Assembly (NCBI GenBank): GCA_013330215.1
Contig: DUIS01000015.1
Coordinates: 1 to 14,975 of the forward strand
Source: Microcaldota archaeon
Lineage (GTDB): Archaea; Micrarchaeota; Micrarchaeia; Micrarchaeales; Micrarchaeaceae
Reading direction: 5' to 3'
DNA length: 14,975 nt
How positions within the stretch are numbered: the first letter of the stretch is position 1; every line of letters starts with the position of its first letter. The notes under the pieces are model-generated. The model was given only the letters and a program-made list of their open reading frames with translations. It had not been told where the DNA came from and did not search any database. Shown here one piece after another: positions 6,881 through 12,417 of this stretch. The position numbers and the translations under genes are program-made.

Positions 6881-7187
6881 AACTTTAAATATTAAGCCGC
6901 CTGACAGATTAAATACACGATAGAATGCAGGGCGCTGAGAATGTTGAAAAAGTGCATATTGTTATACAAAAATACAGATTTAATTCAGGAAAACGATCAA
7001 TTACACGGCGATGATGGACATTGCCTATATCTAATGCTGAGGCGTATATCGACCGCGCGGAGACAAGAGACCACCGAAGTGGGCACACCTGTGGTGGTCC
7101 GCCTATTCGAGAAACCTATTAAAATACCATAATGCATAAAGGAATAACGGTATCAGAAACAGGTATCTGATCTGTTGTGTGTATAGG
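6881..7187. other. 307-base stretch without a convincing gene
   Basis: No recognisable protein or RNA gene is seen between tRNA-Trp and the PAP2 gene. A TATA-like CTTTAAATATTAAG at 6883-6896 could drive a short transcript. The longest intact frame (6941-7132, 63 codons) has no ribosome site and no familiar motif. A second frame from ATG 6925 runs to TAA 7120-7122 with only one internal TGA (7012-7014). A GC-rich inverted repeat sits at 7069-7099. The last 70 bases probably hold the PAP2 promoter (A/T boxes near 7115-7127 and 7133-7142). Confidence 0.5.
7069..7099 (+). repeat. Inverted repeat / hairpin with 7-bp stem
   Basis: GACCACC at 7069-7075 pairs perfectly with GGTGGTC at 7093-7099 around a 17-base loop. 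An alternative outer pairing of GCGG (7057-7060) with CCGC (7099-7102) shares one base. No T-run follows, so it does not look like a simple terminator; it may be part of a small structured RNA. Confidence 0.45.
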
Positions 7188-7733
7188 ATGGTATTTGAAT
7201 CCTGGATAGCTAATACGTGGGCTTTTCAGTTTGTAAACGGCATTGCAAGCCCTACACTCACAAAATTCATGCTCCTAATAGCGGACAGTTTCTGGGTAGT
7301 AATACCGATAATTGCATTATACCTGTACCTTAAAAAGGACAAGAACATCTACGCCTATGTTCTCGGAGTAGTGGTAATCTACGTAATCGCAGACATCATC
7401 AAGTTAATAACCATGGAACCAAGGCCATGCAGCGTCAGTTCGCTTAGCTGGATAAACCATCCCGCATGTGAAGCAACATTCTCATTTCCAAGCGAGCATG
7501 CGGCGGTGCTTTCCGGCATACCGATATTCCTGTCGAAATACAAAGTACTCACTGTGCTTTACATAATCTGGGTGGTGCTCGTGCTGTTCGGGAGGGTCTA
7601 CCTCGGCCTGCACTACCTTAGTGACGTAATCACGGGCGTGATATTAAGCATCTTAATCTGGTACGTAATATACACCTACAGAATGATCCTGAGCAAAAAG
7701 GGCCAGGGGATACTGCATCTGATTAAGGAATAA
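7188..7733 (+). CDS. PAP2-family integral membrane phosphatase
   Basis: Membrane phosphatase of the PAP2 superfamily, acting on a lipid phosphate or polyprenyl diphosphate at the outer membrane face. All three catalytic motifs are present, numbered from the ATG at 7188: K-x6-RP in KLITMEPRP, PSxH in FPSEHAA (Glu replaces the usual Gly), and R-x5-H-x3-D in GRVYLGLHYLSD. Five to six hydrophobic helices surround them, and the length of 181 residues is typical of short PAP2 proteins such as BcrC-like undecaprenyl-diphosphatases. The ATG at 7188 is preferred to an in-frame GTG at 7179, although no strong ribosome site precedes either. It opens a four-gene plus-strand run, with only 17 bases to the next start. 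Dephosphorylating the dolichyl-type glycan carrier is an attractive role given the glycosyltransferase and sequon-rich exported proteins nearby, but this is inference. Confidence 0.88.
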   Translation: MVFESWIANTWAFQFVNGIASPTLTKFMLLIADSFWVVIPIIALYLYLKKDKNIYAYVLGVVVIYVIADIIKLITMEPRPCSVSSLSWINHPACEATFSFPSEHAAVLSGIPIFLSKYKVLTVLYIIWVVLVLFGRVYLGLHYLSDVITGVILSILIWYVIYTYRMILSKKGQGILHLIKE

Positions 7734-7737
7734 AGGC

Positions 7738-7742
7738 GGTGA
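7738..7742 (+). promoter_or_regulatory. Ribosome binding site deciding the start of the metallopeptidase gene
   Basis: GGTGA ends 8 bases before the ATG at 7751. This favours that codon over a GTG at 7739 that lies inside the ribosome site itself. Confidence 0.6.
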
Positions 7743-7750
7743 CGGCCTGC

Positions 7751-8629
7751 ATGGCTATTGAGGAACCAGTTTTCATATCGGGCAAGGAATACAGGATAGA
7801 GCGAATCAGGGGATTCAGCGCCTATGCAACGGCAAAGCTGCACGATGGCACCATAACAATAAAAATACCGATATACATAAGCGGCGAAAGGGCTGCGAAG
7901 GTATTCCAAAGCCTGAAAAGAAGGATGGTAAGAAGCCTGGAGAGGGCAAAGGAATACGAACCGAAACCCGAATACCTGAACTTCTACGATGGCCAAGTGC
8001 TCCAGATAATGGGAAGGGTGTTTGCCATAAAGACTGTGGAAAGCGCAAACCAGAACTCACAGGCGCGCTTTAAGGACGGAACAATAACAATAAGGCTCGC
8101 AAGCGGCCTTGCCGTGAAAGAGAGGGAGAGGCATACCTACGTGCTTTCCAGCAGAACCATAGTAAAAAACATCCTCCCAGATGTAACTGCTAGGGCAAAC
8201 CAACTTAATGAGAGCCACTTCCACTTCGGGCTCGGCCGGATCAGGCTGAAGGAGCAGTCAAGCAGGTGGGGGAGCTATTCAAAGAGGACAAACATCATAA
8301 ACCTCAATTTCAGGCTGCTTTTCGCACCACCAGAGGTTTTTGACTCTGTCATAATACACGAGCTCGCGCACATAAAGCACCAGAACCACTCAAAGAGATT
8401 CTGGAAGCTCGTGCTAGGCGCAATGCCTGACTACAAGGAAAGGAGGAAATGGCTCAGGAAGAACGGAAACCTTCTTGGGGTATTCCAGAAACCAGATCCT
8501 GTTCCGCAAAACGAGGCCCTATCGGCAACCGCAATTCAAGAAGGTGAGCAAATGCTGCAGGTTGCAGACATTGTAAATGCACAGGAACCAAAGCAGCAGA
8601 ACCAAGGCGGGGCACGGCAAGGTATTTAG
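7751..8629 (+). CDS. YgjP/DUF45-type zinc metallopeptidase with duplicated N-terminal module
   Basis: Predicted cytosolic zinc metalloprotein (292 residues) of the YgjP/DUF45 group, related to SprT/WLM gluzincin-like folds. Diagnostic block: EQSSRWGSYSKR (168-179), INLNFRLLFAPP (183-194), then HELAH (203-207) and NHSKRFW (212-218). H203 and H207 with H213 form the usual metal triad, and E204 is the catalytic base. Family members usually have about 230 residues. Here residues 8-65 and 83-142 look like two copies of the same beta-rich module, each with G-[KR]-x-[YF]-x-I near the start and a DGTITI strand (32-37 and 109-114). The last ~45 residues are Gln/Ala-rich and probably disordered. In E. 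coli, YgjP has been linked to ubiquitin-like peptide binding, but the physiological substrate is unknown. The gene sits between the PAP2 gene and a secreted protein, probably in one transcript. Confidence 0.85.
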   Translation: MAIEEPVFISGKEYRIERIRGFSAYATAKLHDGTITIKIPIYISGERAAKVFQSLKRRMVRSLERAKEYEPKPEYLNFYDGQVLQIMGRVFAIKTVESANQNSQARFKDGTITIRLASGLAVKERERHTYVLSSRTIVKNILPDVTARANQLNESHFHFGLGRIRLKEQSSRWGSYSKRTNIINLNFRLLFAPPEVFDSVIIHELAHIKHQNHSKRFWKLVLGAMPDYKERRKWLRKNGNLLGVFQKPDPVPQNEALSATAIQEGEQMLQVADIVNAQEPKQQNQGGARQGI

Positions 8630-8659
8630 CATTGCAAGTCAGATAATGACTGTGGTTTC

Positions 8660-9535
8660 TTGTCCATACTGAGCACCATCGCAATAATAATCCTGATAAT
8701 AGTAGTGATAGGCGCGATAGCTGTCCTGGGCAACAATAACAAAAGCACAACCCCAAACCAGGCGCAGCTTCCCCAGTTCCAAAACACCGGAGGAACCGTG
8801 CCTGCTGCGTTCAGCAGCATACTATCGCAGCCAAGCCTAGAGGCAACACAGAGCCTTGCCGCGCTCTCGGCTGGCTATCTTTCAAGCACCACCCGATTCA
8901 GCGTCTCGTATAAGGGGGTGCTGTATATCCAGCCATCCGGCGCGATTGGCGCAATCGCAAGCGTAAGCTCCCCTCTCTACATGAACGAATCGAAATACGG
9001 GGCCAGCACCAAGCTCTCGCTGAACGCCACAAGCATACCTATACTCGGCAACGGCAGGCTGGTATACGCCGCGCTCGCAAACGGCACATTCACCTGCACG
9101 AACTTCAACGCCTCCGATCTCTCCGCATCAAACATCACCAAGCTCCTGAGCATCAGCCACGGGATGTCATGCATAAGATCAGGCACGCTTGCCGGAGTTA
9201 ACATAAGCAGCATAGCGAAGTTCAACCTATCATCGCTTTCAAGCCTCGGCGCCCTAAACTACACAAAGGACTACCAGAGCACCTACAAAGGAAGCCCGTG
9301 CACATACATAGCAGGCAACATGGTACAGACGACCTCCAACGGCATAACCACCGGCACCGGGGAATTCGGCGAATGCATGTCGGACACCTATTATGTGCCA
9401 TTAAGTTTTGCGATATCCTTCAGCGGATCATCAGGTTCCGCCTCCATAGACCTGAACGAGACCTCCATAGGTAACTACTCGAACAGCTCCTACGTGAATT
9501 CGCTGCCCGGTCCTGCAGCCCAGATCAAAACATAG
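8660..9535 (+). CDS. Secreted or membrane-anchored, sequon-rich protein of unknown function
   Basis: No family is recognised. The protein (291 residues) begins with a hydrophobic helix (residues 2-24, rich in Ile/Val), followed by an Asn/Thr/Pro/Gln linker and a Ser/Thr/Asn/Gly-rich ectodomain. About twelve N-x-S/T sequons are present, and four cysteines in the ectodomain (TFTC, MSC, SPC, GEC contexts) could form two disulfides. Composition is typical of archaeal surface glycoproteins. The start is awkward: the first permitted codon is a TTG at 8660 with only a weak GTGGT 3 bases upstream, no in-frame ATG or GTG occurs back to the previous stop, and an ATG at 8646 is in another frame. It lies 30 bases after the metallopeptidase gene and 7 before the CYTH gene, so it is probably co-transcribed. 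The DUF929 CPYC protein in this window is a candidate for making its disulfides. Confidence 0.7.
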   Translation: MSILSTIAIIILIIVVIGAIAVLGNNNKSTTPNQAQLPQFQNTGGTVPAAFSSILSQPSLEATQSLAALSAGYLSSTTRFSVSYKGVLYIQPSGAIGAIASVSSPLYMNESKYGASTKLSLNATSIPILGNGRLVYAALANGTFTCTNFNASDLSASNITKLLSISHGMSCIRSGTLAGVNISSIAKFNLSSLSSLGALNYTKDYQSTYKGSPCTYIAGNMVQTTSNGITTGTGEFGECMSDTYYVPLSFAISFSGSSGSASIDLNETSIGNYSNSSYVNSLPGPAAQIKT

Positions 9536-9542
9536 TGATGAT

Positions 9543-10115
9543 ATGTCGATGGAAGATAGGGAAATAGAGATAAAGGTAAAAGTGGAGAACCAGAGGCCGC
9601 TGCTTGCATTCCTTAAGAAAAAGGCAAGGTATGTTGGGAGCAGAAGGCAGATTGATGAGTATTTCGTGCCTGCGCACAGGAACTTCCTTGCGGTATACCC
9701 TGTCAAGGAATGGCTGAGGCTTAGGCAGGAGGGCAGCAGGTACAAGATAACCTACAAGGGCTTCTACTACGGAAAGGACGGAAAGCCCACAAGCTGCGAC
9801 GAATTCGAGACAGGGCTTGATGACATAGACCAAGCAAGGAAGATATTCAAGGCGCTGAACATGAAATCCATAGTGAAGGTGGACAAGGTGAGGCGCACAT
9901 GGATGTACAAGGACTACGAGATAGCGCTTGACAGGGTGGCAAGGCTTGGCGACTTCATAGAGATAGAGCTCAAGGGAGTGAGCAAAAACTCAAGGCGGAC
10001 CACGGACGGGATGATGCGCTTCCTAAAGGATCTGAAGGTTGGCGAGATACATGTATACGAGGGATACCCATACCATCTTCTGTTTCCGAAAAAGGCAAAG
10101 ATATACAAGGCATAA
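9543..10115 (+). CDS. CYTH-domain protein (class IV adenylate cyclase / triphosphate tunnel metalloenzyme type)
   Basis: Soluble CYTH/TTM fold protein of 190 residues. The signature ExExK is EIEIK (E7, E9, K11), and later strands supply the alternating charged residues that line the tunnel: EWLRLRQEG, YKITYKG, DEFETG, VRRTWMYKDYEIALDRVARLGDFIEIELKG. The domain fills nearly the whole protein. Archaeal members are variously annotated as class IV adenylate cyclase, thiamine triphosphatase or inorganic triphosphatase, and the sequence alone cannot separate these; a divalent-metal-dependent reaction on a triphosphate is the safe statement. The start could be ATG 9543 or ATG 9549; GTGAT at 9535-9539 overlaps the preceding stop and is better spaced for 9549. 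It is the last gene of the 7188-10115 run. Confidence 0.87.
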   Translation: MSMEDREIEIKVKVENQRPLLAFLKKKARYVGSRRQIDEYFVPAHRNFLAVYPVKEWLRLRQEGSRYKITYKGFYYGKDGKPTSCDEFETGLDDIDQARKIFKALNMKSIVKVDKVRRTWMYKDYEIALDRVARLGDFIEIELKGVSKNSRRTTDGMMRFLKDLKVGEIHVYEGYPYHLLFPKKAKIYKA

Positions 10116-10205
10116 GAAAACGGGCAGGCAGATCATGATGCTTACAGACGGCCGCCTACGTTAAGTTCCGCTAATCTTACGACTTTTGACGTATGCCCTG
10201 AATAG

Positions 10206-10215
10206 CTATTTAAAT
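10206..10215 (+). promoter_or_regulatory. TATA box of the YjbQ-YjbQ-ispG operon
   Basis: CTATTTAAAT is centred about 29 bases before the ATG at 10240, predicting a leaderless or nearly leaderless transcript. The preceding 90 bases after the CYTH gene hold no gene I can support. Confidence 0.5.
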
Positions 10216-10239
10216 TACCCGATTTAAGGTATCTAACAG

Positions 10240-10686
10240 ATGATCAGGATGAAGATAAAGACGACAGTCCTACATTACACCAAACCGACTAGCGATGTCT
10301 TCCTTACGGACGTTACCAGGCAGACCGAGCACCTCATAGTCGATTCGAAGATGGAGGACGGGATAGCGATAATACACACGGACCACCAGAACTGCTGCAT
10401 AACCACAATGGAGTACGAGCCGGGCTCGATACACGACATGCAGGAGGCTCTTAAAAAGCTGAATCCCCATAATGGGCATAACGGGCATCATGAGGGCAAC
10501 AGCGGCAACGGTGCCAACGGAAACGGCACCCACCAGGATGTAAGGACCACTCTCATAGGCACAAGCATAACCGTCCCGTTCAAGGACAACAGGGAGCTGC
10601 TTGGAAAGTGGCAGAAGGTTGTGCTGGTGGATTTTGACGCTTCAAAGGAGGAGAAGAGAGTAATAGTACAGGTAATAGGTGAATAA
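10240..10686 (+). CDS. YjbQ/UPF0047-family protein, paralogue 1 (keeps motif-I His)
   Basis: Soluble protein of 148 residues in the YjbQ/UPF0047 family (trimeric small enzymes; some members have weak thiamine-phosphate synthase activity, true role unsettled). The fold is shown by MEDGIAIIHTDHQNCCITTMEYEPGSIHDM (38-67) and VRTTLIGTSITVPF (101-114) with LLGKWQKVVLVDFD (120-133) and the terminal VIGE. Compared with the usual pattern (QHTxAxLTxNE, SHIKxxLxGxS, GTWQ), it keeps His49, Glu58 and Trp124-Gln125 but has Asp100 where the second conserved His should be. A His/Asn/Gly-rich loop at 76-99 is inserted and may be flexible or bind metal. ATG 10249 is an alternative start. It is the first gene of a tight operon with a second paralogue and ispG. 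Function in this setting is unknown. Confidence 0.82.
   Translation: MIRMKIKTTVLHYTKPTSDVFLTDVTRQTEHLIVDSKMEDGIAIIHTDHQNCCITTMEYEPGSIHDMQEALKKLNPHNGHNGHHEGNSGNGANGNGTHQDVRTTLIGTSITVPFKDNRELLGKWQKVVLVDFDASKEEKRVIVQVIGE
10678..10682 (+). promoter_or_regulatory. Ribosome site for paralogue 2, formed by the last codons of paralogue 1
   Basis: GGTGA, part of the Gly-Glu codons that end the conserved family C-terminus, lies 8 bases before the ATG at 10691. It favours that ATG over the overlapping GTG at 10679 and implies coupled translation. Confidence 0.6.
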
Positions 10687-10690
10687 TTCC

Positions 10691-11134
10691 ATGACCGTAA
10701 GAACAGCCGAGCTTTATTTTGAAAAACCAGTCGAAGACATGTACATAACGAACATAACCCCGAACGTCCAGAAGTCAGTGCAGGAGTCAAGGGTGAGGAA
10801 CGGCATTGCAACGATATTCGTTGGCTGCTCCACGGCAAGCATAAGCACCATGAGGCACAACGAGGAGAACGTCAAGGAGATGAAGGCAGCGCTAGAGACA
10901 TTCTCGCCATCGAACCTGGATTACCTGCACCACAAGACAAGTGCGGACATGTACGGGGTAGGAGGGGACTACAACGGCAAGAGCCATGTAAGGTCCGCAA
11001 TAATGGGGCCAAGCATAACCGTGCCACTGAAGGACGGCAAACTCATGCTCGACTCTGGGCAGGACATAGTGCTTCTTGATTTTGATATAGTGAAGAGGAA
11101 GAGGAAGGTAATAGTCCAGATAATGGGTGAATAG
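10691..11134 (+). CDS. YjbQ/UPF0047-family protein, paralogue 2 (keeps motif-II His)
   Basis: A 147-residue paralogue of the preceding protein. Shared landmarks are RNGIATIFVGCSTASISTMR (36-55), SHVRSAIMGPSITVPLKDGK (98-117), IVLLDFD (126-132) and the terminal VIVQIMGE. Relative to the usual family pattern it keeps the second conserved His (His99 in SHVR) but has Cys46 instead of the motif-I His, Arg55 instead of the conserved Glu, and DSGQ (121-124) instead of GTWQ. These losses are nearly the mirror image of paralogue 1, so neither protein alone has a complete set of family residues. The central loop (70-97) is unlike the His/Gly loop of paralogue 1. It is 4 bases downstream of paralogue 1 and 2 bases upstream of ispG. 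A mixed oligomer with paralogue 1 is inferred; a non-catalytic role is also possible. Confidence 0.8.
   Translation: MTVRTAELYFEKPVEDMYITNITPNVQKSVQESRVRNGIATIFVGCSTASISTMRHNEENVKEMKAALETFSPSNLDYLHHKTSADMYGVGGDYNGKSHVRSAIMGPSITVPLKDGKLMLDSGQDIVLLDFDIVKRKRKVIVQIMGE
11126..11130 (+). promoter_or_regulatory. Ribosome site for ispG, formed by the last codons of paralogue 2
   Basis: GGTGA from the terminal Gly-Glu codons of paralogue 2 lies 6 bases before the ATG at 11137, so ispG translation is probably coupled to it. This repeats the arrangement seen one gene earlier. Confidence 0.6.
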
Positions 11135-11136
11135 GC

Positions 11137-12405
11137 ATGATAATGGATACGGAATACCTCGCATCCGCATTCCCAAGAAGGAAGACGCTCCAGGTAAAGG
11201 TCAGGAACCTGCATGTCGGCAGCAAACACCCTGTCGTAGTGCAGAGCATGACCAACACGGACACTGGCGACGTCTCAAAGACAGTGGCGCAGATAATAGA
11301 GCTCTACAAGGCTGGCTCTGAGATGGTGCGCTTCACGGTCCAGAATGTAAGGATGGCAAAGGCCGTCAAGGGCATAAGGGAGGCGCTCGACGACCTGGGG
11401 TACGATGTGCCGCTCATAGGCGATTTCCACTTCAACGGCCATCAGCTCCTCAGGGAGGTGCCGGAATGCGCAGAGGCGCTAGACAAATACAGGATCAATC
11501 CCGGCAATGTGGGGTTCGGTGAGAGGCATGACGATAATTTCAAGGCCTTCATAGATCTGGCAAAGGAATATGACAAGCCAGTGCGGATAGGCGTGAACTG
11601 GGGCTCGCTAGACCAGACAATACTGACAAAACTGATGGAAGACAACAAAAAGCGAAAGGTCCCGAAGCCCACGCACATAGTAACCGATGAGGCTGTAGTG
11701 GAAAGTGCAGTCCAGTCTGTCAAAAAAGCCGTGGAATACGGACTAGAGCCGAACAGGATAATAGTCCGCACAAAGATATCAGAGGTGCCTGATATGGTGA
11801 CCGCGTACGAGATTCTTGCCGATAGCTTAGAGCAGCCCTTACACGTGGGACTTACCGAGGCAGGGATAGGGAGCAAGGGCATTGTCGCCTCAAGCGCGGC
11901 ACTGGCGATGCTGCTATCGAAAGGCATAGGGGACACGATAAGGGTCTCGCTTACCCCAACGCCGAACACCAGCAGAGCGGAGGAGGTCATAGTCAGCAGG
12001 CAGATACTCCAGTCATTGGGCATAAGGCATTTCACACCTCTGGTGTCAAGCTGCCCGGGATGCGGGCGCACAACATCAATAGTGTTCCAGGAGATGGCAG
12101 AGGAGCTTACCAATTATCTTCAGGAAAGGACGCCTGAGTGGAAGGAAAAGGGTTACAAGGGGGTCGAGGAGATGAAGGTTGCGGTAATGGGCTGCGTGGT
12201 GAACGGTCCGGGAGAAAGCAAGCATGCGAACCTGGGAATATCACTTCCAGGAACAGGAGAGGACCCATTCTGCATCATATATGAGGACGGAAAGCAGGTA
12301 GCATCGGTAAGGGCATCGGTCGCGCCGGCGGAATTCAAGAAGCGCCTGGAAGCATACGTTGAATCCCATTACGGCAAGGTAAAAGAAGTAACTGCACCGA
12401 ATTAG
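11137..12405 (+). CDS. ispG: 4-hydroxy-3-methylbut-2-enyl-diphosphate synthase (IspG/GcpE)
   Basis: Cytosolic [4Fe-4S] enzyme that reductively opens MEcPP to HMBPP, the sixth MEP-pathway step dedicated to isoprenoids. It is full length at 422 residues. The TIM-barrel half has VVVQSMTNTDTGDV (33-46), VRFTVQ (64-69), LIGDFHFNG (93-101), NPGNVG (121-126) and VRIGVNWGSLD (149-159). The cluster half has SCPGCGRT (Cys306, Cys309) and MGCVVNGPGE (Cys353, with Glu360), the full ligand set of active bacterial IspG. The sequence looks like the two-domain bacterial type without the plant insert. ATG 11137 is favoured by GGTGA 6 bases upstream. It ends the YjbQ-pair operon and converges on ispH with 12 bases between stops. 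Codon use (ATA, AGG, AAG) matches the neighbours, so any transfer was not recent or has been ameliorated. It is unusual in an archaeon. Confidence 0.97.
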   Translation: MIMDTEYLASAFPRRKTLQVKVRNLHVGSKHPVVVQSMTNTDTGDVSKTVAQIIELYKAGSEMVRFTVQNVRMAKAVKGIREALDDLGYDVPLIGDFHFNGHQLLREVPECAEALDKYRINPGNVGFGERHDDNFKAFIDLAKEYDKPVRIGVNWGSLDQTILTKLMEDNKKRKVPKPTHIVTDEAVVESAVQSVKKAVEYGLEPNRIIVRTKISEVPDMVTAYEILADSLEQPLHVGLTEAGIGSKGIVASSAALAMLLSKGIGDTIRVSLTPTPNTSRAEEVIVSRQILQSLGIRHFTPLVSSCPGCGRTTSIVFQEMAEELTNYLQERTPEWKEKGYKGVEEMKVAVMGCVVNGPGESKHANLGISLPGTGEDPFCIIYEDGKQVASVRASVAPAEFKKRLEAYVESHYGKVKEVTAPN

Positions 12406-12417
12406 TTCACAAGTAAA

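Noticed and set aside
7011..7040. Possible C/D box RNA (ATGATGG with CTGA at 7037-7040)
   Set aside because: Only one imperfect box C and one box D are present, 19 bases apart; the flanking GGCG copies are direct rather than inverted repeats.
7069..7099. Hairpin as an intrinsic terminator
   Set aside because: The loop is long and no T-run follows; archaeal termination typically relies on T-runs.
6925..7122. Selenoprotein reading through the TGA at 7012-7014
   Set aside because: No family similarity, no convincing SECIS-like element, and TGA serves as an ordinary stop elsewhere in the window (glycosyltransferase gene).
10135..10201. Possible C/D box RNA (ATGATGC at 10135-10141, CTGA at 10198-10201) between the CYTH and YjbQ genes
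   Set aside because: The box C deviates at its last base, no internal C'/D' pair is visible, and the flanks do not form a terminal stem. The spacing could easily be chance.
11442..12113. A 223-codon open frame antisense to ispG
   Set aside because: It lies wholly within the well-supported ispG gene, has a Ser/Thr-rich composition expected from the reverse complement of that gene, and has no motif or ribosome site.
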